NCBI RefSeq assembly: GCF_002811765.1
Contig: NZ_NPDR01000001.1
Coordinates: 682,001 to 746,000 of the forward strand
Origin: Leptospira saintgironsiae
GTDB taxonomy: Bacteria > Spirochaetota > Leptospiria > Leptospirales > Leptospiraceae
Direction: 5' to 3'
DNA length: 64,000 nt
Part shown: positions 1 to 8,251 of the stretch, one piece after another
How the letters are laid out: each line of letters opens with the position of its first letter
How positions within the stretch are numbered: position 1 is the first letter of the stretch
Translations under genes and position numbers: made by a program
The notes under the pieces: model-generated
What the model was told of the DNA's origin: nothing
Databases searched by the model: none
The model's input: the letters and a program-made list of their open reading frames with translations, nothing else

Positions 1-5
1 CGGCG

Positions 6-1085
6 TTATAAAGGCTTACACATTTTTCGATAGGAAATCGGAGTTTTTTGAGTAAGTTTCAAAAAAGCCTCATTAAAGGAAGAACGGTTATTAAAACCAA
101 CTGTCATTGCGATCTCTAAAACAGTTTTATCAGTTTCAGACAAAAGTTGTTTTGCATCTTCTATCCGATGGTGGTTGATCAAAGAAAAATATCCTTTTCC
201 GATCCTATTATTGATCAGTTCTGAAAATTGGTGAGTTGTCAGAGACAATTCTTTTGCAAGTTCTGCTAAGGACAAATCTTCTCTGCGATGGATCTTTTCT
301 GATTCGAATAGAAAGTTTAATTTTTCTAATATAGAATCAAGTTTTAGACCTTCTAACCTGGTCCTTGAATATTTTGCCTTTGCTAAATCGGATTTAACGG
401 TTTCTGGAAAATCGAAATATTTTCTGCGGATATAATATACAAGTGAAACAGCAAGAGTTACAGTTAAAAGTGCAAGTTTTAGAAAGATAGGACTGAATAT
501 GAGTCCGATCATTCCGAAAACAGAAACGATCAAACAATCTAGAGCAAATATCCCAAATAAGATCTTAAATTTCGGTTCGGAGATTTGAGGAAGTATCTTA
601 AAGATTGGAAAAACAAAACTTAAAGAAAAAATTCCTGCTCCCAAGTAGAGGATCCCTGTTCCAGAAATCGGGTCTAAAATATTCCAGTGGATCTGCACGG
701 ATGATGGAGATCCGGCATATTCTCCTAATCTGAAAAACAAAATAACTCCCAAACAAAGTAAGAATGGAAGGAAGAAGAGCATATGGACAGACTTATATCT
801 GAAATCTTCCTCCAAAAAAGCTAGAAGAGCTAAAAACGCAAAAGCTGGTGGAAGATAGAGAAGAGGAATATTCCAAAGTTTTAGGTTTAGATCCTGGCCA
901 GCATTCGGATTTAAAACCAAAGAACCGGAAAGTTGCATAAATCCTAAAGAGACTAGAGTAAGAGAAAGTAAAACCTGGAATTTATGTTTTCTGTCGGAAG
1001 GAAATTCTCCGATTGCGAGCAAAAAGGAAAGAAATCCTCCGAAGAGGATCATCCCGTCAGAAAACCATCCCAATAATTCAGGCAT
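6..1085 (-). CDS. AraC-family regulator with polytopic membrane N-terminus
   Basis: The 359-residue product has about seven hydrophobic segments in residues 1-215, then a charged linker and a C-terminal AraC/XylS double helix-turn-helix (about residues 255-355). Typical AraC features are visible: LAKELSLTTHQFSELIN for the first HTH and EIAMTVGFNNRSSFNEAF for the second, followed by a TP-x-SYR end. Known membrane-anchored AraC proteins of this shape couple a 7-TM sensor to DNA binding; the ligand is unknown here. The gene lies downstream of the fliE operon on the same strand, but a 55-bp gap with palindromes separates them, so it probably has its own promoter. Fold confident, target unknown. 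Confidence 0.85.
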   Translation of the reverse strand: MPELLGWFSDGMILFGGFLSFLLAIGEFPSDRKHKFQVLLSLTLVSLGFMQLSGSLVLNPNAGQDLNLKLWNIPLLYLPPAFAFLALLAFLEEDFRYKSVHMLFFLPFLLCLGVILFFRLGEYAGSPSSVQIHWNILDPISGTGILYLGAGIFSLSFVFPIFKILPQISEPKFKILFGIFALDCLIVSVFGMIGLIFSPIFLKLALLTVTLAVSLVYYIRRKYFDFPETVKSDLAKAKYSRTRLEGLKLDSILEKLNFLFESEKIHRREDLSLAELAKELSLTTHQFSELINNRIGKGYFSLINHHRIEDAKQLLSETDKTVLEIAMTVGFNNRSSFNEAFLKLTQKTPISYRKMCKPL

Positions 1086-1108
1086 GGTCTTATTGTATTT
1101 TAGGAATA

Positions 1109-1121
1109 GATTAGTCTAATC
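1109..1121. promoter_or_regulatory. Perfect palindrome upstream of the AraC-type regulator
   Basis: GATTAGTCTAATC is a perfect 13-bp inverted repeat, 23 bp upstream of the regulator's start codon and in the gap after fliE. An overlapping imperfect repeat (CTAATCGAAATTCGAATTAG) follows. It could be an operator for autoregulation, or the stem of a weak terminator for the fliE operon read leftward. The sequence does not decide between them. Confidence 0.35.
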
Positions 1122-1140
1122 GAAATTCGAATTAGAAAAA

Positions 1141-1521
1141 TTATCTCATGGAAGTAAGATCTCTGTAAGCTCTTACAACTCCATCAGCTAAAGTTTTAGT
1201 GAATGTGAGTGCCACTCTTGCTTTTTCAGAAGCTACCATCACTTCATGAGCGTCCACACTGTTTGGGTCATATACCATTTTTTGAGTGAGTTCGTCAGCT
1301 TCTACCTGTAGTTCGTTTACAGAGTTGAATGCATTTCTCATTGCTTCTGAAAAACTTTCGGCAACATAGTCAGGAGCAACTGGCTCTTTGACATCTCCGT
1401 AATGACGTTGGTCATCTATCTTTACGGAAACTTTATCTCCCTTAGGAGAAAGAGGAAAACGAGAATCGGAATATCCCGAGTTATAGTTGTACCAAAGTTT
1501 GGAATTAAAATCTACGTTCAT
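1141..1521 (-). CDS. fliE: Flagellar hook-basal body protein FliE
   Basis: FliE joins the MS ring to the proximal rod of the periplasmic flagellum. The 126-residue product carries the family signature in its C-terminal two thirds: SFSEAMRNAFNSVNELQVEA near residue 57, then DELTQKMVYDPNSVDAHEVM and a final helix ending in VRAYRDLTSMR. The N-terminus (about 50 residues) is longer than in enteric FliE and not obviously conserved. It is the last gene of flgB-flgC-fliE and starts 12 bp after flgC ends, consistent with one transcript. Confidence 0.95.
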   Translation of the reverse strand: MNVDFNSKLWYNYNSGYSDSRFPLSPKGDKVSVKIDDQRHYGDVKEPVAPDYVAESFSEAMRNAFNSVNELQVEADELTQKMVYDPNSVDAHEVMVASEKARVALTFTKTLADGVVRAYRDLTSMR

Positions 1522-1533
1522 TCTTCTCTCCTA

Positions 1534-1995
1534 TTAAGCTCTTCCGATTTCTAGGGCCTTGTTGAACATTGCCTTGGATCCGTTGATCATCTGGACGTTT
1601 GCCTCGTAAGATCTAGAAGCAGAGATCATGTCCGTCATTTCGGTGACTATATTTACGTTCGGCATTTCTACATAGCCTTTTTTAGGTCCGATCTGGATCG
1701 CGTCTGGGTGGGTAGGATCATAAGTTAATCTTAAAGGACTCATATCCTTCTCGATTTTCATTACTTTCACACCTTTACCTTCTCCAGGAGAAAGACCAAA
1801 AGGATAAACAGGGCTTTTCCATTTGGTTCTAAGATTTACAGGAGTCAGGATCACTCTGTCCCTGCGGAAAGGGCCATCACCATTTGTATTTCTGGTAGTG
1901 GTTGCGTTCGCGATATTGTTTCCGATCACATCCATACGGAGTCTCTGAGCGGAAAGTCCAGTGGCGGAGATATTAACTGCGCTAAATAGTCCCAT
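1534..1995 (-). CDS. flgC: Flagellar basal-body rod protein FlgC
   Basis: FlgC is a proximal rod subunit exported by the flagellar type III apparatus. The 153-residue product starts with the rod/hook signature MGLFSAVNISATGLSAQRLR followed by MDVIGNNIANATT, and ends with the conserved C-terminal coiled-coil motif (ASRSYEANVQMINGSKAMFN). Length is normal for the family. It lies between flgB (37-bp gap) and fliE (12-bp gap), the usual gene order. Confidence 0.96.
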   Translation of the reverse strand: MGLFSAVNISATGLSAQRLRMDVIGNNIANATTTRNTNGDGPFRRDRVILTPVNLRTKWKSPVYPFGLSPGEGKGVKVMKIEKDMSPLRLTYDPTHPDAIQIGPKKGYVEMPNVNIVTEMTDMISASRSYEANVQMINGSKAMFNKALEIGRA

Positions 1996-2032
1996 CTTCT
2001 TCCTCTAAATCTTAGCTATGTCTCTATTGAGA

Positions 2033-2464
2033 TTAAGCTAACCTCATCACGTTCTTCAAATCACGGAAGTTCGCATTCAGTCTTTCGACCATCATCATGT
2101 ATTGCATTTGAGAGTTGGAAGCTTCCATTACTTCTTTCTCAGGATCCACGTTATTTCCATCTGCTCTGACTGTGGTCAGATAATCTATACTCGTCTTAGG
2201 CTTTACGGATTTATAATCTAATGGAGTGAAAAAGGAAATATGACGTTCATCTTCGATCCTAGTTGGGATCGCTTTAGAAGCTTCTATCTTTTCGGATTCC
2301 AATGCTCTTTTGATCATGGATTCAAAAAGTACTTCGCTTCTTTTAAAATGGGGAACATCCGCATTTGCGATATTGTCTGCGAGGACTTTTCTTTTCATAG
2401 AGGCGGCGTTCATTCCCTTCTCTAGTAAGTCCTGAGTCTTCATGAAATGTGTTTTTTGGAACAT
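2033..2464 (-). CDS. flgB: Flagellar basal-body rod protein FlgB
   Basis: FlgB is a proximal rod protein. I chose the start at 2464 (143 residues, MFQKTHFMKTQDLLEKGMNA) because GGAGAG lies at the right distance upstream and the family begins close to this motif. The open frame extends 47 codons further upstream but that part looks non-coding. Conserved parts are KRKVLADNIANADVPHFKR near the N-terminus and the C-terminal NSQMQYMMMVERLNANFRDL. First gene of the rod operon, divergent from the STAS gene with about 109 bp between starts. Confidence 0.95.
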   Translation of the reverse strand: MFQKTHFMKTQDLLEKGMNAASMKRKVLADNIANADVPHFKRSEVLFESMIKRALESEKIEASKAIPTRIEDERHISFFTPLDYKSVKPKTSIDYLTTVRADGNNVDPEKEVMEASNSQMQYMMMVERLNANFRDLKNVMRLA

Positions 2465-2573
2465 AAAGCTCTCCCATATAAAATTTCGGTTGAATTTCAA
2501 AATTCCCAAAGATAAAAAAAGAAATCTGGCCGAAAATTTCTCAGAAAAGGCCAAAAAAGGACTCAAATCGAAA

Positions 2574-2864
2574 ATGGGTGAAAATTCGGAGATTATCGAG
2601 ATCAAGCCGGAGCTGACTGCCCTTTTTAACGACTATTACGCATTTCGAAACCAGTTGATGGACGCAATTGCCAAAAAACCGGTTAAAATCGTCTTGGATC
2701 TGGGCAAAATTCCTGTGATGAATTCCATTTCTATCAGTTCGCTGGTTTGGTTTTGCAAAAATGCGAAGTTAGAAGGGATTGAGATCGATATTAGAGAGAT
2801 ACATCCTGATTTGATGAAAACTTTCGAAGTTCTCAAGATCGACGAATACTTTCAACGAATCTAA
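2574..2864 (+). CDS. STAS-domain protein (anti-anti-sigma-like)
   Basis: The start at 2574 gives a 96-residue protein; the frame opens at 2442 but the upstream part overlaps the flgB start and is low-complexity basic. A STAS fold is suggested by the strand KPVKIVLDLGKIPVMNSISI followed by SSLVWFCKNAKLEGIEIDIR. The phosphorylatable Ser/Thr region of classical SpoIIAA proteins appears as NSISISSL. Such proteins usually bind anti-sigma kinases. Its position divergent from flagellar genes does not prove a link with motility. Partner unknown. Confidence 0.7.
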   Translation: MGENSEIIEIKPELTALFNDYYAFRNQLMDAIAKKPVKIVLDLGKIPVMNSISISSLVWFCKNAKLEGIEIDIREIHPDLMKTFEVLKIDEYFQRI

Positions 2865-2962
2865 AATTCTCAAGACCAGCTTCTCGCAATACCCCTGCTC
2901 TTAGGCTTAAGGGCTTCGGGAATTCCCTGGACATCCTTACTACGCGGTATAGCTTGGCTTCC

Positions 2963-3367
2963 ATGAAAAAAATTCTTTTTTCCATAGCAGTCTTATCCTT
3001 ATTCATAGGCTGCCAACCTCCTCTACAGGAGAGAATCTTAGGTATATGGGAAAGAACTTCCGTTTGTACAGCAGACGGACAGTGTAAAAATTCAGAGCCG
3101 GGCAAGGCTCCTAAACTTTCTATCTTCAGACCTGGACTTGCGATTTACGAGAATCCGGAAGATCCTGAAAACCAACGCAGAATAGAATATGAGTTTTATG
3201 AAAAAGAAACCAAGTCGAGAGAGCCTGAACTTATATTTAGGTTTTTGAATCTAGGATTCGATATTCGTTATATTGTGAAAAAAGCGAATAAAGAAACTCT
3301 GGAGTTATCCAATCCGGATCTGAACAATACCGAAATTTATAAAAAATTAGGCCCTGCTCCAGAATGA
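2963..3367 (+). CDS. Small putative lipoprotein
   Basis: The start at 2963 (134 residues) puts MKK directly before a hydrophobic signal peptide ending in the lipobox LFIGC, with Cys near residue 17. An in-frame start three codons upstream is possible. The mature part has a CTADGQC pair and resembles small lipocalin-like lipoproteins (ILGIWERTSVC), but I do not recognise the family. Its stop overlaps the start of the next gene by ATGA, so the two are probably translationally coupled. Function unknown. Confidence 0.75.
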   Translation: MKKILFSIAVLSLFIGCQPPLQERILGIWERTSVCTADGQCKNSEPGKAPKLSIFRPGLAIYENPEDPENQRRIEYEFYEKETKSREPELIFRFLNLGFDIRYIVKKANKETLELSNPDLNNTEIYKKLGPAPE

Positions 3368-4461
3368 TTTTTTGTCGGAAGAAACTTTCTGCAATCCTCC
3401 TAGGCTCTATACTTCTATTCGGAGTTGGCCTAGGATCTAAGGAAACCGAAACTTCCGACGAAAACCAATCCATACTTGCCCCTTCTCCTGAAGGGGAATT
3501 GCCACTTCCTCCTCAGCCCACAGACCAAAGCGAAGTTTCTAGAAGAAAATACCTGATCTTAGCTTTAAATACGGAAACAATCAATCTATTAAGATCGAAT
3601 GCTTTAGCTCGTGCCCAAGCGAATATAGAACGTTTGAAAAAGTTAGATCCGGATTGTTTAGAATATCATTATCTTAACGGCGCATATTTGTACGTGATAG
3701 GAAGATATCCGCAATCCAAAAAAGCACTTTTGAAAGCTGTGGAGATTAACCCAAGTCACGATCCATCTTATTATCTTCTTGGAATGATTTTTGTAAGAAG
3801 AAGTAAATGGGAATCTTCTGTTCAATACTTCCAGAAAGCAGTGGAACTTGCGAATTATAATCCTTTTTACAGATTGAATATGGCTCTGGCTTATTTTGAA
3901 ACAGGGCAATATCTAAAAGCAAAAGCAGAAGCGGAGAAGGGTATAGAACTCAAACCTAATTACAGGAACTTAAAACTGATCTTACTAAAAGTGAATTTTC
4001 TTTTAGGAAATAAAGCGGATGCTTTGGCTCAGTGTAAGGAATTTGCAAAAGAAGGTTTTGTTCACAGAGAATTTGCTTATATCTACGCAAGACTTGCAAT
4101 GGATATAGATAAGAATTTCCGTAAAGCGATCAAACTTTATAATCAATTTCCTGATCTTCCATTTAACGAAAAAAGATTTTTAGCTCATGCATACTTTCAT
4201 ACTTCGAATTACAGAGCTTCTGCAAATGTGTATTCTATAATTTCAGGATCTAAAATACTATCAGAAGAAGATAGAGTAAATTATCTCAGGTCTTTAGTGT
4301 ATATCAAAGATTATAGAAGACTAGAATCTTTTGTAGCTTCTTGGATGTTAGAAGAGCCTGAAAAAAAATTAAAGATCCAAGAAGCTTTGGATACTGCGGA
4401 ACTTCTGAGAGAGAACGATCCAAAAGTGTATCATATGCTTCCTTCTCGTTCTCCTTATTAA
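3364..4461 (+). CDS. Exported TPR-repeat protein
   Basis: The 365-residue product has an N-terminal hydrophobic signal (residues 8-24) and then tetratricopeptide repeats from about residue 60 to 230, recognisable in YHYLNGAYLYVIGRYPQSKK, SYYLLGMIFVRRSKWESSVQ and RLNMALAYFETGQYLKAKAE. TPR arrays mediate protein-protein contacts, here probably in the periplasm. The start overlaps the preceding lipoprotein gene's stop, so the two form a pair. No enzymatic motif is visible and the partner is unknown. Confidence 0.8.
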   Translation: MIFCRKKLSAILLGSILLFGVGLGSKETETSDENQSILAPSPEGELPLPPQPTDQSEVSRRKYLILALNTETINLLRSNALARAQANIERLKKLDPDCLEYHYLNGAYLYVIGRYPQSKKALLKAVEINPSHDPSYYLLGMIFVRRSKWESSVQYFQKAVELANYNPFYRLNMALAYFETGQYLKAKAEAEKGIELKPNYRNLKLILLKVNFLLGNKADALAQCKEFAKEGFVHREFAYIYARLAMDIDKNFRKAIKLYNQFPDLPFNEKRFLAHAYFHTSNYRASANVYSIISGSKILSEEDRVNYLRSLVYIKDYRRLESFVASWMLEEPEKKLKIQEALDTAELLRENDPKVYHMLPSRSPY

Positions 4462-4468
4462 TAATTAA

Positions 4469-4894
4469 TTATTCCGTTACTTCTTCCTTTTTAGTAGGAA
4501 AGCGAAGAATATAAAAGATTACGCATATACCAATTATTGCCATTCCAATTCTTACATAAATGATCGGTGCAAAAATTGCACTGATAGTCATAGTAATCAC
4601 TATTGTAGAAACAGAGATGATCTTTGCTTTAAGAGGGATTGCCTTATGGATTCTCCAGTCTCTGATAAAACTTCCGAAATATTTATTATTCATCAGCCAG
4701 TTATAGAACTTTTGAGAAGCCCTTGCATAACAAGCCGCGGTTAAAAGTAAGAATGGAGTGGTGGGCAGAACCGGGGTGAAGATACCGATAATTCCCAGAA
4801 TCAAGGATATAGTTCCTATTATGATTAATAAATAACGAACGAATCCATATTTATGAAGTTTTACTTCGTGGCTATAATCCTTTTGTTCTGCCAA
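4469..4894 (-). CDS. DUF454/YbaN-type inner membrane protein
   Basis: The 141-residue product matches the DUF454 (YbaN) family: a first membrane helix, the motif GIFTPVLPTTPFLLLTAACY, then ARASQKFYNWLMNNKYFGSF and two C-terminal helices. Function of the family is not established. It is convergent with the TPR gene (7-bp gap) and separated from pntB by a strong terminator. Confidence 0.85.
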   Translation of the reverse strand: MAEQKDYSHEVKLHKYGFVRYLLIIIGTISLILGIIGIFTPVLPTTPFLLLTAACYARASQKFYNWLMNNKYFGSFIRDWRIHKAIPLKAKIISVSTIVITMTISAIFAPIIYVRIGMAIIGICVIFYILRFPTKKEEVTE

Positions 4895-4934
4895 TGGGTG
4901 CCTCTTGCCTAAGTTCTGGGACTTACTACAATAA

Positions 4935-4961
4935 AAAAGGGAGGCTTAAAGCCTCCCTTTT
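4935..4961. terminator. Bidirectional intrinsic terminator after pntB
   Basis: AAAAGGGAGGC-TTAAA-GCCTCCCTTTT is a perfect 11-bp stem with a 5-nt loop and T tracts on both strands. Read leftward it follows the pntB stop by 38 bp and ends that operon. Confidence 0.88.
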
Positions 4962-4998
4962 GCAAGAATCATTTCCGTTGTTTTTCGGAAAATTCTTA

Positions 4999-6408
4999 TC
5001 AGGTATCCTTGAGTGCAGTCACGATTTCTTGGGTGGCTTTTTTACCATCTTGGAAATACATGAGGCAGTTTTCTTGGATGAATAGCGGGTTAGGAACTCC
5101 TGCAAATCCTGGGCTCAAAGAACGTTTGATCACGATGATGGTTTTTGCTTTATCCACATCTAAGATCGGCATTCCTGCGATAGGAGAACCTGGATCTGTT
5201 TTTGCCAGAGGGTTTACCACGTCGTTCGCACCGTTGATGATTACTACGTCTACAGTGTTGAAAGTAGGATTGATCTCATCCATTTCTTTCATTTTGTCGT
5301 AAGGAATATCAGCTTCTGCTAATAGAACGTTCATATGACCAGGCATCCTTCCAGCAACCGGGTGGATCGCGAATTCAACTTCGATACCTTTATCAGTAAG
5401 TTGGTTGTAAAGTTCACGAACTGCGTGCTGAGCTTGAGCAACTGCCATTCCGTAACCAGGAACGATAACCACTCTTTGTGCCATATCCAGTAACATTGCC
5501 ACTTCTTCTGCAGAAGTTGCTTTTGTTTTTCCTGTATAGATATCTCCAGAATCCGCGGAAGAAGGAGCTGCTCCAAGTCCTCCGAAAAGAACGTTTGGAA
5601 GAGAACGGTTCATCGCCTTACACATTATCTGAGTGAGAAGGATACCGGAAGCTCCTACAAGAGATCCGGAGATGATAAGAACATTGTTTCCTAAAACGAA
5701 TCCAGTTGCAGAAGCTGCAAGTCCTGAATAAGAGTTAAGAAGAGCGATTACCACCGGCATATCCGCTCCACCGATTGGAATTACTAACAGAACTCCAAGG
5801 ATAGAAGCTACAAGTACGATGTACCAGTACCACTCAATCTTAGTAGGCTCGATTACATTTAAATAACCTAAATAAAGTGAACCAATTAAGAATAAAACTT
5901 TTACGATCTGGTCTCCGAAGTAACGAACCGCTTTTTCAGAAATCAAACCTTGTAGTTTTCCGAAAGCGATCAAACTTCCTGTAAGAGTCACAGCTCCGAT
6001 AATTCCGGTTGCTGCAGTAGAGATTGTGAACTGAAGATCTGCAAGTTGTGCAGTATCATGACCGGGTTGTAGGATCTCCATCAAAGAGTTTCCACCAACT
6101 AAGAAGGAAGCAAGTCCTCCAAGTCCGTTCAGAAGTGCCACTAACTGAGGCATTCCAGTCATTTCTACTTTAAGAGCGATAAAAGTTCCGATTGCAGTTC
6201 CTACTAAGAGTGCCGCACCGATAATAATGATATCGCTTTGGTTGATAGTTCCGTATTCGAAGAATACTCCTACAACTGCTAGGAACATACCAAATGCTCC
6301 AGTAAAGTTTCCCTTTACTGCAGTTTTAGGATGAGAAAGTAACTTTAATCCAATGATAAAAAGGATACTTGAAACTAGATAAATGAGGTTGATATACGCT
6401 TTTTCCAT
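4999..6408 (-). CDS. pntB: NAD(P) transhydrogenase subunit beta
   Basis: PntB contains the dII membrane helices and the dIII NADP(H)-binding domain of proton-translocating transhydrogenase. The 469-residue product has about eight membrane segments in residues 1-265 and then dIII, with the Rossmann-like VVIVPGYGMAVAQAQHAV, the conserved IHPVAGRMPGHMNVLLAEA and the C-terminal GANDVVNPLA and KRSLSPGFAGVPNPLF motifs. It follows the short pntA-type gene by 7 bp. Length is normal, so this half of the enzyme looks intact. Confidence 0.97.
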   Translation of the reverse strand: MEKAYINLIYLVSSILFIIGLKLLSHPKTAVKGNFTGAFGMFLAVVGVFFEYGTINQSDIIIIGAALLVGTAIGTFIALKVEMTGMPQLVALLNGLGGLASFLVGGNSLMEILQPGHDTAQLADLQFTISTAATGIIGAVTLTGSLIAFGKLQGLISEKAVRYFGDQIVKVLFLIGSLYLGYLNVIEPTKIEWYWYIVLVASILGVLLVIPIGGADMPVVIALLNSYSGLAASATGFVLGNNVLIISGSLVGASGILLTQIMCKAMNRSLPNVLFGGLGAAPSSADSGDIYTGKTKATSAEEVAMLLDMAQRVVIVPGYGMAVAQAQHAVRELYNQLTDKGIEVEFAIHPVAGRMPGHMNVLLAEADIPYDKMKEMDEINPTFNTVDVVIINGANDVVNPLAKTDPGSPIAGMPILDVDKAKTIIVIKRSLSPGFAGVPNPLFIQENCLMYFQDGKKATQEIVTALKDT

Positions 6409-6415
6409 TTATACA

Positions 6416-6697
6416 TTAATCCTTTTTCTTGAACATTCCCAACATGCGGTGAGTTACTACGAACCCTCCGATCACGTTGACGGTTGCTGCAACGATTGCG
6501 ATAAATCCTAATACTTGAATAATCCAATGATTTGTAGTATGAAGAGTTAATATCGCTCCGATGACTGTGATCCCCGAAATGGCATTAGAGCCTGACATAA
6601 GAGGGGTATGTAATAAAGGGGGAATACGGTTGATGACCTCGATTCCTACGAACACTGCGATTAAAAATATCGTCAGGTAGCTTACGAACTGTTCCAT
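6416..6697 (-). CDS. pntA: NAD(P) transhydrogenase alpha subunit, membrane part (PntA part 2)
   Basis: This 93-residue, three-helix protein corresponds to the C-terminal membrane portion of PntA: EVINRIPPLLHTPLMSGSNA and AISGITVIGAI, then VIGGFVVTHRMLGMFKKKD. In bacteria with a three-gene transhydrogenase this part is a separate gene, normally preceded by the NAD(H)-binding dI subunit. Here the gene upstream is queC, so the dI subunit is not at this locus. It may be encoded elsewhere in the genome. Confidence 0.93.
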   Translation of the reverse strand: MEQFVSYLTIFLIAVFVGIEVINRIPPLLHTPLMSGSNAISGITVIGAILTLHTTNHWIIQVLGFIAIVAATVNVIGGFVVTHRMLGMFKKKD

Positions 6698-6762
6698 ATT
6701 AGCTTCCTATGGACGGCGGCGGGAGAAAATTCCTCAAAACCGATGCCTTAAAATCTGTTCGT

Positions 6763-7470
6763 TCACTTTTCCGGGATGCCTGCTTCCTGAAAACCCTTTT
6801 TTCGAAGCAAGCAGGAGTCGCATTTTCCGCAGGGTTTGCCTCCGACGGGATCATAGCAAGAATGAGTCATTGAAAACGGAACACCTAATTTAGAGCCCAA
6901 TAACACGATCTCTTTTTTATCTAAGAATTGCAAAGGTGTGCAGATCTCAAGTGGATGACCTTCTGATCCTGTTTTGGTCCCTATACGGATCGCATCAGAA
7001 TAGGCTTTTATAAATTCAGGTCTACAATCTGGATAACCAGAATAATCCAAAGCATTCACTCCAATATAGAGTCTTTGGGCTCCGATACCTTCCGCCAAAG
7101 AAACTCCGAAAGATAAAAACAAAATATTCCTTCCAGGAACATAAGTGTTTGGGATCTTTGAATGCCCCAAAGAATTTTTAGGCACCTTGATCTTCTTTTC
7201 AGTAAGAGATGAACCTTGGAAAAAATCAGGATTCAATTTTTGGATCAGATGTGGTACTTCCAAAAGTTTTGTGATCTTTTTGGCAGATTTGAGTTCTTGT
7301 TTATGTTTTTGATTATAATCGAAGGAAAGAGCAATAGGAGAATAACCATCTTGGATTGCTTGGTACAAACAAGTGGTAGAATCTAATCCGCCTGAGAAAA
7401 GAACAATAGCCTTCGGATTTTTAGATTGAGATTTCGTTCGAACACTGTTCGACTTGGAAGAAGAACTCAT
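6763..7470 (-). CDS. queC: 7-cyano-7-deazaguanine synthase QueC
   Basis: QueC converts 7-carboxy-7-deazaguanine to preQ0 with ATP and ammonia in queuosine synthesis. The 235-residue product has the PP-loop ATP-pyrophosphatase motif SGGLDS at residues 26-31, the YVPGRNILFLSFG segment, and a C-terminal zinc site (CYDPVGGKPCGKCDSC, four cysteines). The first 18 residues are Ser/Lys-rich and atypical, so the true start could be slightly inside. It lies 3 bp downstream of queD. Confidence 0.96.
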   Translation of the reverse strand: MSSSSKSNSVRTKSQSKNPKAIVLFSGGLDSTTCLYQAIQDGYSPIALSFDYNQKHKQELKSAKKITKLLEVPHLIQKLNPDFFQGSSLTEKKIKVPKNSLGHSKIPNTYVPGRNILFLSFGVSLAEGIGAQRLYIGVNALDYSGYPDCRPEFIKAYSDAIRIGTKTGSEGHPLEICTPLQFLDKKEIVLLGSKLGVPFSMTHSCYDPVGGKPCGKCDSCLLRKKGFQEAGIPEK

Positions 7471-7473
7471 CTT

Positions 7474-7851
7474 TTATTTCTCAGAAGGTCCGTTATAAAC
7501 ACATGCACTAGTACAGGTTTCGTTTAAAGTGATCTTGTATAAAAGAGAAAGTTGAGGTTTTAGTTTTTTCCACAACCAGATGCTGATATTCTCGCTGGTT
7601 GGATTTTCTAAACCTTCTATTTCGTTTAGAAGATAATGATCTAAATAGTTTTCAAGTAAAGGTTTAACAACCTTGCTGACTTCTGCGAAGTCCATTAACC
7701 AACCAGTTTTTTCGTCCACCTTACCTTTCAGATGTAATTTGAATCGAAAGCTGTGGCCATGCATCCTTCTACACTTATGACCTTCCGGAACGTTCGGTAA
7801 GAAGTGAGCGGCATCGAAACGAAATTCTTTGGTAAGTTCTATTTCTTCCAT
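7474..7851 (-). CDS. queD: 6-carboxy-tetrahydropterin synthase QueD
   Basis: QueD makes 6-carboxy-5,6,7,8-tetrahydropterin from 7,8-dihydroneopterin triphosphate, the step before QueE and QueC. The 125-residue product carries the zinc-binding and catalytic motifs FDAAHFLPNVPEGHKCRRMH and GHSF, plus NPTSENISIWLW in the second half. A C-terminal ETCTSACVY segment holds a conserved Glu and extra Cys. Paired with queC; queE is not in the window. Confidence 0.95.
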   Translation of the reverse strand: MEEIELTKEFRFDAAHFLPNVPEGHKCRRMHGHSFRFKLHLKGKVDEKTGWLMDFAEVSKVVKPLLENYLDHYLLNEIEGLENPTSENISIWLWKKLKPQLSLLYKITLNETCTSACVYNGPSEK

Positions 7852-7923
7852 TTAGATGTTGGACGAATGGTTGATTCTGAAAAATGAAAGTCCGGTTTCG
7901 GAGTACCGATCCGGAAACACGCA

Positions 7924-7943
7924 GACCGACTACGAAGTCGGTC
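7924..7943. terminator. Inverted repeat after the 49-residue ORF
   Basis: GACCGAC-TACGAA-GTCGGTC is a perfect 7-bp stem with a 6-nt loop, between the small ORF and queD. There is no clear T run on either side, so a terminator role is only a guess. Confidence 0.35.
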
Positions 7944-7964
7944 TTAAGAAGGTTCAGTAGCGGA

Positions 7965-8114
7965 TTACTTTTTAACCAGTTCTTTCAGGATTTCCTGTTT
8001 TTTCTGGTCCTTCTGAAATTCGTTTAATACCAGCCACTCACGTTTGATTTGTTTCTCGTTAATACCTTTTGCTTCCGCGTATTTTTTGAGAAGTTTAGCT
8101 GTTTTTTGGTTCAT
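7965..8114 (-). CDS. Small basic 49-residue protein
   Basis: An open frame from ATG at 8114 to TAA at 7965 encodes 49 residues rich in Lys and Glu, predicted to form helices (MNQKTAKLLKKYAEAKG, then NEKQIKREWLVLNEF). No membrane segment and no cysteine. The ribosome binding site is weak (GGTTGG just before ATG). I do not recognise a family. It lies upstream of queD on the same strand with 113 bp between, containing a hairpin. Confidence 0.5.
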   Translation of the reverse strand: MNQKTAKLLKKYAEAKGINEKQIKREWLVLNEFQKDQKKQEILKELVKK

Positions 8115-8251
8115 ACCAACCAAAATCCGGGCTGTTTCCCCACTGTCAAGTATAGAAGGTTTGTTCTAAAATTGCCGAATTAAAATGAGTTCCAGCTTAT
8201 CAGGTCAAAATGAAATACAATTATGTCCTAGATGCTTCCGATCGGGGAGGG

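Noticed and set aside
2465..2605. 47-codon upstream extension of flgB
   Set aside because: The FlgB signature and GGAGAG ribosome site support the start at 2464; the extension is low-complexity and overlaps the divergent STAS promoter.
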